Below, piece after piece: positions 17,408-25,545 of a DNA stretch of 64,000 bases (position 1 is its first letter; the number at the start of each line of letters is the position of its first letter). This DNA comes from Streptomyces hilarionis. Its GTDB lineage: Bacteria; Actinomycetota; Actinomycetes; Streptomycetales; Streptomycetaceae. Under the pieces are notes generated by a model that ran no database searches, was not told the origin of the DNA, and worked only from the letters and a program-made list of their open reading frames with translations. Location: contig NZ_JAHHIT010000046.1 of the NCBI RefSeq assembly GCF_024539675.1, forward strand, positions 1 through 64,000, given 5' to 3'. The position numbers and the translations under genes were made by a program.

Positions 17408-18097
17408 TCAGCCCGCCCATTCCAGCACCGGCCGCAGTCCGTCCGGCCGTTGGGCCGCCGGCAGATGGTCCACGAACTGCACCGCACAGCCGAGCGCGGC
17501 CGCTCCGCCGTCGGCCCACCGGTTGTCACCCACCATCAGGGTGCTGTGAGGGTCGGCCCCGAGCGCCTCGCACGCGATCGCGAACAGCCGCGGGTCCGGC
17601 TTCTGCACGCCGTGCTCGTACGACAGCGTGTACGCGTCGACATGGGCGTCGAGCCCGTGTTCCCGGAACACGGGCCGCAGATCCCAGCCGATGTTGCTGA
17701 CCACGCCGACCCGCAGACCGCGCTCGCGCAACCCGCGCAGCACGTCGTGGGCGTCCGGGTACGGGGACCAGGCGGCCGGCGTCCTGTGCCGGTCGTACAG
17801 CGCGTCGTACAACGCCGGGTCGGGCAACGGCACCTGACGGCACAGAGCGGTGTACGCGGCGCGGTGCAGTTCCGCGCTCTCGTCCCGCACCCGCCACAGC
17901 CCGGCCAGTTCGTCGGGCACCCGGACCGGAGGCGGCCCGCCCGGCAGCGCTCCGGCCGCCTCCAGGGCCCGCACGGTCCCGGCCAGTTCCGGCTCGGGCA
18001 TCGCCACACCCGTAGCCCGCAGCATGGAGCGCAGCCACGACTCGGCGGACTCGATGCGGAAGAGGGTCCCGGAGAAGTCGAACAGCACGGTCGTCAT
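17408..18097 (-). CDS. HAD-superfamily hydrolase with Ser at the acid/base position
   Basis: A 229-residue HAD hydrolase with an alpha-helical C1 cap. Motif I is FDFSGTLF (nucleophile Asp7), motif II is the Ser in VVSNIG, motif III is the Lys in VQKPDPRLF and motif IV is MVGDNRWAD. The second Asp of DxDxT, the usual phosphatase acid/base, is Ser9. Most phosphatases keep Asp there, so the chemistry may differ. The ATG at 18097 has no Shine-Dalgarno; TAGGAT at 18105-18110 (minus strand) suggests a leaderless message. The upstream DNA is an 8-bp tandem array. Confidence 0.88.
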   Translation of the reverse strand: MTTVLFDFSGTLFRIESAESWLRSMLRATGVAMPEPELAGTVRALEAAGALPGGPPPVRVPDELAGLWRVRDESAELHRAAYTALCRQVPLPDPALYDALYDRHRTPAAWSPYPDAHDVLRGLRERGLRVGVVSNIGWDLRPVFREHGLDAHVDAYTLSYEHGVQKPDPRLFAIACEALGADPHSTLMVGDNRWADGGAAALGCAVQFVDHLPAAQRPDGLRPVLEWAG

Positions 18098-18120
18098 GGG
18101 GTCGATCCTATGGATCCGCC

Positions 18121-18166
18121 GACTCCGCGACTTCGCGACTCCGACTCCGCGACTCCGCGACTCGGC
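18121..18166. repeat. 8-bp tandem array (GACTCCGC)
   Basis: Units GACTCCGC, GACTTCGC, GACTCC, GACTCCGC, GACTCCGC and GACTCGGC follow one another. The array lies where the HAD gene -35 region should be. Confidence 0.85.
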
Positions 18167-18436
18167 GACGCCAAGGCTCCTGGCCCGGCGTTACGTGCCG
18201 CCGGCGGACCCCGACGGGGCCGCCCGGTGCCGGGCGCGCGGGGACGTGCCTGGGCGTGCGCGATGACGGCGGCCCGTCGACCGGGGTGAGCGGACGACGG
18301 TGACCCGGCGGGGGAGTCCGAGGCGGTCTCGATGCGTGCGGGCCGCGGCGCGCACGGGCGGTGTACCAGGGGGCGTCCGTCACCGCGTGCCGTGGGAGCA
18401 CCTGCTCGTGCCCGCCTCGGGCCGGTGTTCCGGTCG

Positions 18437-18475
18437 GCCGTCGAGCCGTCGAGCCGTCGAGCCGTCGAGCCGTCG
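18437..18475. repeat. 8-bp tandem array (GCCGTCGA), nearly five copies
   Basis: Four perfect copies plus seven bases of a fifth. It is intergenic, about 75 bp past the PAP2 gene stop. Confidence 0.9.
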
Positions 18476-18551
18476 TCCTCGCGTCGGCGCTCCGGGACGG
18501 GCGACCGGCGACCTCGCGTCGACTGCCGGGGGCCGGGTCCGGCCAGCCCGG

Positions 18552-19223
18552 TCAGGGATGCCGGCGCAGGTGGACCGCGATGGCCGGCGCCACCAGCGCG
18601 GCTCCGAGCAGCCAGCCCGCCAGGACGTCCGAGGGCCAGTGGACCCCCAGCCAGATCCTGGTCAGCCCCACCCCCGCCACGGAGATCACCGCCACCGTCA
18701 GCGCCGTGCGCCACAGGAGGGGTCCTGCGCCGTGCCGGTGCAGCAGCCACAGCAGGAGCCCGGCCACCACCGTGGCGGTCAGGGCGTGACCGGACGGATA
18801 GGCGGCGTAGTGCGCCGAGTCGACGGGGTCGGGCCAGACCGGCCGGGCGCGGCCCACCGCGGCCTTCAGCGCCTGCTGGATCAGCGTGCTCAGCGCGGAC
18901 ACCGCCACCAGCCATCCCGCGGTCCACCAGTCACTGTGCCGCCACACGAGCCAGCCGGCCACCGCCGCGCCGAGGAGGCGCATGGTCACCGGATCCCAGA
19001 ACCAGTCGGTCAGGATGCGGCAGACCCGGGTGACCTCGGGTTCGGCGACGGCCCAGCGATGGGTGGTGCGGGCGACGTCGCGGTCCGCGGACATCAGCGG
19101 ACCCCACTCGCCCACGACGGGGACGAGGAGGAGAACGGAGCACAGGCCCAGGGCGATCGCGACACGGGCGGCCATGCGCCGCGCCGGGGCGCGGGGCGGG
19201 GAGTCGACGTGTGGGGGGTGCAT
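18552..19223 (-). CDS. PAP2-family membrane phosphatase
   Basis: A 223-residue integral membrane protein with about five or six helices and the three-part PAP2 signature: KAAVGRARP (C1), YPSGHALTAT (C2, catalytic His) and TRIWLGVHWPSDV (C3, with the second His and Asp). Such enzymes dephosphorylate lipid phosphates, for example phosphatidate, or polyprenyl diphosphates on the outer membrane face. The ATG at 19223 precedes a short basic N terminus and the first helix at about residue 20. The decayed M56 gene lies upstream on the same strand. Confidence 0.9.
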   Translation of the reverse strand: MHPPHVDSPPRAPARRMAARVAIALGLCSVLLLVPVVGEWGPLMSADRDVARTTHRWAVAEPEVTRVCRILTDWFWDPVTMRLLGAAVAGWLVWRHSDWWTAGWLVAVSALSTLIQQALKAAVGRARPVWPDPVDSAHYAAYPSGHALTATVVAGLLLWLLHRHGAGPLLWRTALTVAVISVAGVGLTRIWLGVHWPSDVLAGWLLGAALVAPAIAVHLRRHP

Positions 19224-19304
19224 GGGGCGATCCTCGCCGACCGAGCCCGCCGAACGCGAACCGCAGCACGCACGGTGGGAGCCCCGGCCTCCCGGCGGGC
19301 GGTC

Positions 19305-20010
19305 GGCCCAGCGCGCGCGGACCCGGCGCCGACGTCACCGGCACCGGGACCGCCGGAACGATCGAGGCCGCCGCCCGTCCGTAGCAGCCTGTGGGCCGCG
19401 GTGAGCCGCGAGCCGGTCGGGTGCGGAGAGCAACCGGTGCACCCGCGGCTGACCATGGTCCCGGGGGGCGGGGGGAGAAGCCGAACACGCGCAACTCCTC
19501 GTCGAGTTCGCCCGCCAGTGCGCCAGTGCGCCAGTGCGCCAGTCGCGCCAGTGCGCTGGTCTGCCGGCCGCCGAACCGGCGCGAGGCCACGTCGTCGGCA
19601 GACCGTTCGACCAGACCGGTGCAGCCCGTCCGGAACGCGGCGAACACCGGAACCCGGGGAAACGCGGAGGCCGGACCCGTCGAACGGTGCGGCAGCCAGT
19701 CTGGCCGTGCCTCAGCGTGCCCCTGCTCGTGTGCGAGGGCGGCATCGAGCTGACGTCGGTTCAGACGGTGCAACGCGCCCGTGCTCACCACCAGTCGGGC
19801 AGAGCCCCGGTCGGCCACCATGTCTGCGGCCGTTCGTCCTCCCTCACCAGCAGGCTCCCGTCCGCGACCTCCTCGGCCGGCAACAGCAGCTCCGGTGAAC
19901 GGAGTTCGGCGATCTGTGAGCTGCGGCGAGTGCTGCTGGAGGCGACCTCCCGCACCAGCCTTGCCCCGCTCCACAGCCCGTCACGGGCGAGCGCCACCGC
20001 GGCGGCCGAC
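19305..20010 (-). pseudogene. Decayed M56-family metallopeptidase gene
   Basis: M56 similarity is spread over different reading frames. Segment one (about 20010 to 19820) reads ARLVREVASS...LLVREDERPQ. A shift leads to ADRGSARLVVSTGALHRLN, the zinc motif HEQGH (19717-19731) and FPRVPVFAAFR...LVERSADDVASRRFG. A second shift gives QPRVHRLLSAPDRLAAH, then the first frame returns with ASIVPAVPVPVTSAPGPRALG. The N-terminal membrane region is missing, and a small 8-bp array has expanded inside the gene. M56 proteins are BlaR1/MecR1-like membrane peptidases. The upstream DUF5134 gene is the usual companion of this family in Streptomyces. Edges are approximate. Confidence 0.75.
19513..19553. repeat. 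8-bp tandem array inside the M56 pseudogene
   Basis: CGCCAGTG occurs three times in a row, then CGCCAGTC, one extra base and another CGCCAGTG. The extra base alters the frame, consistent with slippage contributing to gene decay. Confidence 0.85.
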
Positions 20011-20134
20011 GCCCACGGATCGGCCGTGCCTCCACGCGTACACCTCCACCACCGCTTGCCGGGAGGGGGCGAGGAGATGCCCGCGTACGGCCTGCCAGGC
20101 GTGACGCAGGCCACGACGCTCGCGAATCTCCCCC

Positions 20135-20689
20135 TCACATCGTCAGCAGCATGGCCAGCATGCCGATGCCCATCGACAGGCGGCACGCCCGCGCCACTTC
20201 GGGCCGGTCCCCCCAGGCGACGGCGGCCCCGCCCGCGGCGGCGGCCGGCAGCAGCCGCGCCCCCGCGAGGAGGACGTAGGCGGTGAAGTAGGCCAGCAGC
20301 ACGCCCGTGAGCAGGGGGACCCCCGCACCGCCGTGACCGTGACCGTGACCGTGCGCGTGGGCGGGCGTGCCCGCCATCACGGCCGCCATGTACACCATGG
20401 CCCCCGCCCCCACCAGATGGTGCAGATGGTGCGCACCCGCCCGGGCCGACCACAGTGCCCGCAGGGCCGCCGCGCCGAAGACCGCGGCGTAGACGGGCCA
20501 TGCCCATCCCGGCGGGGTGAACACGGCGGGCGGCACGGCCATCGCGGCCATGCCGAAGCCCATGAGCGCCTCGCCGCCCGCTGCGCTGCGCTGCTCCTCG
20601 ACCCCGCTGCGCATCCGCAGCAGGCAGTAGGCCCCGGTAGCCGCACACAACGCGACCAGCAGCCAGCCGGGCGAAGCCGGTCCGTGCAC
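20135..20689 (-). CDS. DUF5134 membrane protein
   Basis: A 184-residue protein with about five membrane helices and a histidine-rich loop (HAHGHGHGHG, residues 111-120), plus HHLHH near residue 88. These are possible metal-binding sites on an otherwise hydrophobic protein. DUF5134 has no known activity; in streptomycetes it is usually encoded with an M56 peptidase. Two in-frame GTG codons are possible. The one at 20689 stands 4 nt after GGGGAGGT and is preferred; the one at 20695 overlaps that site. The downstream M56 partner is a pseudogene, so this gene may be losing its role. Confidence 0.8.
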   Translation of the reverse strand: MHGPASPGWLLVALCAATGAYCLLRMRSGVEEQRSAAGGEALMGFGMAAMAVPPAVFTPPGWAWPVYAAVFGAAALRALWSARAGAHHLHHLVGAGAMVYMAAVMAGTPAHAHGHGHGHGGAGVPLLTGVLLAYFTAYVLLAGARLLPAAAAGGAAVAWGDRPEVARACRLSMGIGMLAMLLTM

Positions 20690-20870
20690 GCGCACCTCCC
20701 CGCTCGACGGTCACCGACGGCTCGGCGGCCGGGTGTGTCCGCCCGGCATCCGCTCGGCGGCCGTCGTCGAGGAATGCGATGCCCACGCCGCGGCGCGCGC
20801 ACGCGGGCGCAAGGGAGTGCACGGGGAGCACGAGGGGAGCACCGAAATAGTTCACGGGTAAAACACATGT

Positions 20871-20876
20871 TAAATT
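20871..20876 (+). promoter_or_regulatory. -10-like TAAATT placed for a leaderless FUSC message
   Basis: TAAATT lies exactly 6 nt before the FUSC ATG at 20883, in a locally AT-rich stretch, and no Shine-Dalgarno is present. Transcription would begin at or next to the ATG. Confidence 0.5.
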
Positions 20877-20882
20877 GATGGA

Positions 20883-22595
20883 ATGAGCAGTACGACCCCC
20901 CAGCGATCCCGGCCCCCACGGCGGCCCCTGCCCGCACCCCGAAAGGACCCCGGACGCCGTCTCCCGCTCGCCGGTGTGCTGCGGCTCGGCCGCCCCTCGG
21001 ACATCTGGTTCAAGCCCGCCCTGAGCGTGATCGCCGCGGTCGCGCCGCCCAACCTGCTGCTGCTGACGCTCGGACGGCTGGACCTGGCGATGTACACGAT
21101 GGCCGGATCCCTGTGCGCCCTCTACGCCCACAACCGCCCCTACGCGGCCCGCGCCCGCGTGCTGGCGTGGGTGGTGCTCGGCATGACGGGCGGCCTGGCC
21201 GTCGCCCTGCTCGCCGCCTCGCTCACCGCGTCGCCCGTCGTCCTGGTCACCGTCGGCGCGCTCCTCGCGGCCGCGCAGAAGGCACTGTGCGACGCGACCC
21301 GGCTCGGACCGCCCGGCAACGTCGTCCTCACCTTCATCAGCTCCGCCGCGCTGTTCGTGCCGCAGACCCTCGGCCAGGTCCCGGGCCATCTGGGACTGGC
21401 TCTCGCCGCGGGCGGCTGGGCCTGGCTGGTCGGCATGGCGCCCGGACCGGCCCGCCCGCACGGCCCCGAGCGGCGCGCCACCGCGCACGCCCTGAACGCG
21501 GCCGCCGCCCGCGTCGACGCCCATGCGGCGGGCGAGGGCCAGGGCGAGGACCGGGCCCGCGCCGCCGCGGCCGCCGCCGTGCACGCCGCCTGGCAGACGC
21601 TCCTGTCGGCGCGCGCCGGAGAGACGCGCCGCGGCCTGGAACGGCTCGTCGTGCGGGCCGAGATCGCCCTCGCGGCCCCCGCCGACACCGACCCGGCCCG
21701 GCTGCGCGAGTGGGCCCGCGACCTGCGTGGCACCGCTCCCGTCCCGCGTCCCGACGACCTCGTCGACGACGACGAACTCCTCGGCGTCGACACCGAACTC
21801 GCCGCAGGCCGAACGCCGTTGAGGCGCCGACTCGGCCCCCTGGCCCCCCTCGCGGCACGCACGGCCCTGGGCTGCGCCCTCGCCGGCTACGCCTCCCTGG
21901 CTCTGGGGGTCGGCCGCCCGTACTGGGCCCTGGTCACCGCGGCCTCGCTCTACCAGGCCAACGTCACCCTCACCTGGAGCCGTGCGGTCCAGCGCGTCGT
22001 CGGCAATGTCGTCGGCGTCCTCGCCTTCGCCGCGCTGGTCCCGCTGGCCCACCTCGCCCAGGCGGCGCTGGTCCTGGTCTGCCTCGCCCTCAACTTCGGA
22101 GCCGAGGCGCTGATCAGCCGCAACTACTGGCTCGGCAGCGTCTGCGTGACCCCGATGGCCCTGCTCATCACCGAGTTCGCGCAGGTCCAGGACCCGGGCC
22201 GGCTCGTGACCGAGCGGCTCGTGGACACCCTCGTCGGTGCGGTGGTCGGATTCGCCGCCGCGGTCGCCGTCACCAACCGCCGGGCCGGCGACCGCCTGGA
22301 AAGCGCCCTGACGGCGGTCGAACGGGCCCGGGAACGCGCCGCCCGCCTGGTGGCGGAGCCGCGCCCCGACAGCGCGGCCCTGGACGCGGCCCGCCGCGCG
22401 CTGACCGCGGCCCTGGTCGATCTCCGCGCCACCGCCGACGCGGCGGCCGGCGAATGGTGGCAGCGCGCCCTGCCCCAGGAGCGGGTCGTGACGGCCGAAC
22501 AGTCGGGACACCGTACGCTCGCGGCGACGGTACGGCGTCAGGGGCTGCTCCTGGGCCGCGAGACGCGTGGGAGAGCGGAGGACGTGCGGCGATGA
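20883..22595 (+). CDS. FUSC-family (aromatic acid exporter-like) membrane protein
   Basis: A 570-residue protein with two hydrophobic halves. An N-terminal bundle (about 40-190) includes LAMYTMAGSLCALYAHNRPY and FISSAALFVPQTLG. A soluble helical middle follows. The second bundle (about 320-460) has the FUSC signature RPYWALVTAASLYQANVTLTWSRAVQRVVGN. A helical cytoplasmic tail ends the protein. Related proteins export aromatic carboxylates such as p-hydroxybenzoate. The ATG at 20883 has no ribosome site but a TAAATT box at the right distance. Its stop overlaps the start of a MarR gene (ATGA), so the two are translationally coupled. Confidence 0.85.
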   Translation: MSSTTPQRSRPPRRPLPAPRKDPGRRLPLAGVLRLGRPSDIWFKPALSVIAAVAPPNLLLLTLGRLDLAMYTMAGSLCALYAHNRPYAARARVLAWVVLGMTGGLAVALLAASLTASPVVLVTVGALLAAAQKALCDATRLGPPGNVVLTFISSAALFVPQTLGQVPGHLGLALAAGGWAWLVGMAPGPARPHGPERRATAHALNAAAARVDAHAAGEGQGEDRARAAAAAAVHAAWQTLLSARAGETRRGLERLVVRAEIALAAPADTDPARLREWARDLRGTAPVPRPDDLVDDDELLGVDTELAAGRTPLRRRLGPLAPLAARTALGCALAGYASLALGVGRPYWALVTAASLYQANVTLTWSRAVQRVVGNVVGVLAFAALVPLAHLAQAALVLVCLALNFGAEALISRNYWLGSVCVTPMALLITEFAQVQDPGRLVTERLVDTLVGAVVGFAAAVAVTNRRAGDRLESALTAVERARERAARLVAEPRPDSAALDAARRALTAALVDLRATADAAAGEWWQRALPQERVVTAEQSGHRTLAATVRRQGLLLGRETRGRAEDVRR

Positions 22596-23344
22596 CGGCG
22601 ACGCGGGGACGGACGGCGGCCGGGAACGGGGCACCGGAGGGCGCTGCGGACGGGAACGCCCCGGGGGACCGCCCCGCGACCGGCGCCCCGGACGCCGCCG
22701 GAGGCGCCGAGACGACCGGCGGATCCACCCCCGCCGACGCCGGCACACTCGACACCTCGCAAGCCGATGACAGCCGCGCGGGCGACCGGGCCAGGGGCGA
22801 CGACCGGGTCGCGGGCAGGGGCCGGGGCGGTGACGCGGAGAGGAACGACACGGTCGCCGCCGTCGTACGTCAGTGGCAGACCGTCCGGCCCGACCTGGAC
22901 ACCGGCCCCATGGAGATCATCGGGCGGGTCAACCGCTGTGCCGCCCTGCTCCAGCAGGCCGAGGACGCGCCCCTGCGGGCCGTCGGGCTGAGCCGGCCCG
23001 AGTTCGACCTGCTCGGGGCGCTGCGCCGGACCGGACGCGAGCTGACCCCCGGCGACCTCGCCCGCGAGACCTTCTCCTCAGGGGCCGCCGTCACCAAACG
23101 CCTCAAGCAGCTCACCGAGCGCGGCCTCGTGGAACGCCGTGGCGACACCCGGGACCGCCGCGTCGCCCACCTCCGCCTCACGGACGCCGGGAGGGACGTC
23201 GTCGACGGCGTCCTGCCCGAGCAGCTCGCCTACGAGAGCGCGGTGCTGTCCGCCCTGGACGACGGAAGCCAGGGGGAACTGGCCGACCTGCTCGGAGAGT
23301 TGCTCAGCCGGCTCGAGGGCCACATGCGCACGCTGCGGGTCTGA
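22592..23344 (+). CDS. MarR-family regulator with an 85-residue low-complexity N terminus
   Basis: A 250-residue protein. Residues 1-85 are rich in Gly, Ala, Asp and Arg and probably disordered. The MarR domain follows, with VGLSRPEFDLLGALRRTG, the recognition segment DLARETFSSGAAVTKRLKQL and the wing RRGDTRDRRVAHLRLTDAG. The ATG at 22592 overlaps the FUSC stop by 4 bp, which supports this start and coupling with the exporter. It probably senses the exported aromatic compound and represses the operon. An internal start near residue 86 would give a normal-length MarR protein and cannot be excluded. Confidence 0.87.
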   Translation: MTATRGRTAAGNGAPEGAADGNAPGDRPATGAPDAAGGAETTGGSTPADAGTLDTSQADDSRAGDRARGDDRVAGRGRGGDAERNDTVAAVVRQWQTVRPDLDTGPMEIIGRVNRCAALLQQAEDAPLRAVGLSRPEFDLLGALRRTGRELTPGDLARETFSSGAAVTKRLKQLTERGLVERRGDTRDRRVAHLRLTDAGRDVVDGVLPEQLAYESAVLSALDDGSQGELADLLGELLSRLEGHMRTLRV

Positions 23345-23443
23345 GCGGCGGGCCGGGGCCCGAGGGGCGCGAGGCTCCTGAGAATCCCCGGGGGCACGGG
23401 TGGCCCGGCGACGACCAGCGGCCTCGGGCCGTCGCGTTCGCGC

Positions 23444-24208
23444 TCACCCCTCGTCGCCCGCGCGGTACACGCCGAAGGCCGCGCCCGGCGGGTCCCGGAG
23501 CACGGCGATCCGCGGGCCGTCCGGCACGGAGGCCGGTTCCATCAGAACGGTCCCGCCCGCCTCCACGGCCGTCCGCGTGGCGGCGTCCACGTCGGCCACC
23601 GCGAAGTACGGGAGCCAGTGCGGCGGCACCTCCGGCGGGAACTTCTCGTCCATCGTGATCATGCCGCCGAAGTCGGCGCCGCCGACGCCCCACTGCACGT
23701 AGTTCTCCGAAGAGCCGACGGTCCAGCCGAACACGGTGGTGTAGAAGGTCTCCGCCCGTTCCGGATCGCGGGTCAGCAGCTCGACCCAGCCCAGCGAGCC
23801 GGGCGCGTTGAACAGGTCGGCGCCGGGGAAGGTCCGCGCCTGCCACAGCTGGAACGCGGCGCCGGACGGATCCAGGGCCACGACGAAACGGCCCATGTCG
23901 AAGACGTCCATCGGACCGACCAGCACCTTGCCGCCGGCCTCGGTGACCAGGCGGGCGCTGACGTCCGCGTCGGTCACCGCGAACGACACGCTCCAGGCGC
24001 ACGGCTGACCCTGCTGGTGAAGGGGGGTGAGCGCGGCGACGGCGGCCTCGCCGAGGTGCGCGACGGTGTAGCCGCCCGCCTCCTGTCGCGGGTCCGTCCG
24101 GGGCTGCCAGCCGAACAGCTCCGTGTAGAACCGCTTCGCCGTGTCCAGGTCACCGGTCCCCAGCTCGGCCCAGCAGGGCCCGCCGGGCACGGACGCGTCG
24201 AGCTTCAT
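23444..24208 (-). CDS. VOC-family protein with two glyoxalase-like domains
   Basis: A 254-residue protein made of two vicinal-oxygen-chelate domains. Domain 1 (about 5-120) begins GGPCWAELGTGDLDTAKRFYTELFGW and ends DPSGAAFQLWQ. Domain 2 (about 130-250) begins LGWVELLTRDPERAETFYTTVFGW and ends DPPGAAFGVYR. This two-domain pattern resembles small Streptomyces proteins once labelled hydroxylase. The reaction is unknown. The ATG at 24208 has GGAAGGA upstream. The gene ends about 100 bp from the convergent MarR gene. Confidence 0.86.
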   Translation of the reverse strand: MKLDASVPGGPCWAELGTGDLDTAKRFYTELFGWQPRTDPRQEAGGYTVAHLGEAAVAALTPLHQQGQPCAWSVSFAVTDADVSARLVTEAGGKVLVGPMDVFDMGRFVVALDPSGAAFQLWQARTFPGADLFNAPGSLGWVELLTRDPERAETFYTTVFGWTVGSSENYVQWGVGGADFGGMITMDEKFPPEVPPHWLPYFAVADVDAATRTAVEAGGTVLMEPASVPDGPRIAVLRDPPGAAFGVYRAGDEG

Positions 24209-24427
24209 GACGTTCCTTCCGACGAAGGGGACCCCTTCCAGCACGCTAAGCCTCGCCCCGGACGACGGCATCCGCTGACCGCGGCGGCCCGGAGAACCCC
24301 GGTGTGAGGCGGCGTCGAGCGGACGCGGCAGGCGCGGGCGGGACCGGCCGGGGCGCGCGACGCTCGGGCCGACCGCACCGGGACCACCGTCCACCGCGAA
24401 GCGGGGGCACGGCGGAATCCGCCGCCC

Positions 24428-24453
24428 CGGGCCGGTGATCGCCCACCGGCCCG
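24428..24453 (-). terminator. Second hairpin after the small VOC gene
   Basis: CGGGCCGGTG (24428-24437) pairs perfectly with CACCGGCCCG (24444-24453) around a 6-nt loop, 65 bp past the minus-strand stop at 24518. Confidence 0.6.
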
Positions 24454-24480
24454 TTCCGCTCGGGTCCCGCCCGGCACGCG

Positions 24481-24513
24481 CGCCCCGCCGGCGGCGGAGG
24501 ACCCGGCGGGGCG
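24481..24513 (-). terminator. Terminator hairpin directly after the small VOC gene
   Basis: CGCCCCGCCGG (24481-24491) pairs perfectly with CCGGCGGGGCG (24503-24513). It begins 4 bp past the stop codon at 24518. Confidence 0.75.
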
Positions 24514-24517
24514 TGGC

Positions 24518-24916
24518 TCAGATGCCCGGGCGGTAGCGCATCGGATGGTCGGCGGGGACCTCCACCAGCACGATCGGGGTGCCGTCCGGATCCGCGATCC
24601 ACATCTCGACCAGGCCCCACGGCTCGCGCACCGGGGGACGGACGATCTCGACCCCGTGGGCCCGCAGCTCGTCGTGCGCCGCCGCCACGTCCGCCACCTG
24701 AAGCCACAGCCGTACCGCGGGGTCGGGCGGCATCGGCGCCCGTGCGCGGCCGGAGAGCTCCAGGAAGCCGCCGCCGAGGAAGTAGACGACCCCGCGCTCC
24801 GGCCCCGTCCCGAACTCGCGGAAGACGGCCAGCCCCAGCCGCTCCCCGTAGAAGGTGCGGGAACGCTCGGGATCGGTGGGGCGGAGCAGGGTCCTACCGC
24901 TCAGTACATGCACCAT
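24518..24916 (-). CDS. Single-domain VOC-family protein
   Basis: A 132-residue vicinal-oxygen-chelate protein of glyoxalase/bleomycin-resistance type. It begins SGRTLLRPTDPERSRTFYGERLGLAVFREF, has FLELSG in the middle and ends with WIADPDGTPIVLVEVP, which carries the conserved DPDG turn. The substrate is unknown. The ATG at 24916 has no ribosome site, but TAGCCT lies 8 nt upstream (24925-24930 on the minus strand), so translation may be leaderless. It is divergent from the GNAT gene and followed by two hairpins. Confidence 0.85.
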   Translation of the reverse strand: MVHVLSGRTLLRPTDPERSRTFYGERLGLAVFREFGTGPERGVVYFLGGGFLELSGRARAPMPPDPAVRLWLQVADVAAAHDELRAHGVEIVRPPVREPWGLVEMWIADPDGTPIVLVEVPADHPMRYRPGI

Positions 24917-24989
24917 GCATCCCGAGGCTACCCGCGTGGAGTTAGGCTCACCGGTACCCCTGACACGTCAGAGACCGGAGAACGCCCGC

Positions 24990-25529
24990 ATGGACACCGC
25001 CGCCACCGACCTGACCTTCCGTGACGCCACCGCAGCCGACGTCGACGCCGTCGTCCGGCTCATCGAGTCCGCCTACCGCGGGGACTCCAGCCGGGCCGGG
25101 TGGACGACGGAGGCCGACATCCTGCAAGGGCAGCGGACCGACCCCGACGGCGTGCTCGCGGTCATAGCGGCGCCCGACAGCAGGCTGCTCACCGCGGAGC
25201 AGGACGGCCGGACGGTCGCCTGCTGCCAGCTCGAACACCGCGGCGACCACGCCTACTTCGGCATGTTCGCGGTCAGCCCCACGGCGCAGGGCGGCGGCCT
25301 CGGCAAGGCCGTCATGGCCCGGGCCGAGCGCGAGGCGCGCGAGGCCTGGGGCGTCAGCGAGATGCGCATGACCGTGATCTCGGTCCGCGAGGACCTCATC
25401 GCCTGGTACGAGCGCCGCGGCTACCGCCGGACCGGCCGGATGACCCCCTTCCCGTACGGCGACGACCGCTTCGGCATCCCGCAGCGCGACGACCTCCAGT
25501 TCGAGCTGTTGATCAAGGACCTGACGTGA
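24990..25529 (+). CDS. GNAT-family N-acetyltransferase
   Basis: A 179-residue GNAT protein. The fold is seen as LTFRDATAADVDAVVRLIESAYRG at the N terminus, the acetyl-CoA-binding motif A region MFAVSPTAQGGGLGKAVMARAE, and motif B AWYERRGYRRTGR. It transfers an acetyl group to an unknown amine. The ATG at 24990 follows CCGGAG with 8-nt spacing. The gene converges on the phosphodiesterase gene with a 16-bp gap and no visible terminator. Confidence 0.9.
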   Translation: MDTAATDLTFRDATAADVDAVVRLIESAYRGDSSRAGWTTEADILQGQRTDPDGVLAVIAAPDSRLLTAEQDGRTVACCQLEHRGDHAYFGMFAVSPTAQGGGLGKAVMARAEREAREAWGVSEMRMTVISVREDLIAWYERRGYRRTGRMTPFPYGDDRFGIPQRDDLQFELLIKDLT

Positions 25530-25545
25530 GCGCCGGGCCGCGCCC

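Larger units (their letters stand above)
18098..18551. other. Intergenic region with two 8-bp tandem arrays
   Basis: About 450 bp between the HAD and PAP2 genes, both on the minus strand. Two short arrays (18121-18166 and 18437-18475) are listed separately. I see no supported gene in the remainder. Confidence 0.6.
24209..24517. other. Intergenic region between two VOC genes, with two hairpins
   Basis: About 309 bp. It contains the two terminator-like hairpins listed separately and the promoter region of the downstream VOC gene. No further gene is supported. Confidence 0.6.

Noticed and set aside
20851..20876. A standard -35/-10 promoter TTCACG/TAAATT for FUSC
   Set aside because: The spacing is only 14 bp. 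The TAAATT box was kept on position relative to the ATG, but the -35 element is not convincing.
19785..22748. A minus-strand frame of nearly 1000 codons over the FUSC gene
   Set aside because: Most of it is antisense to FUSC and MarR; only its last part carries M56-like sequence, assigned to the pseudogene.
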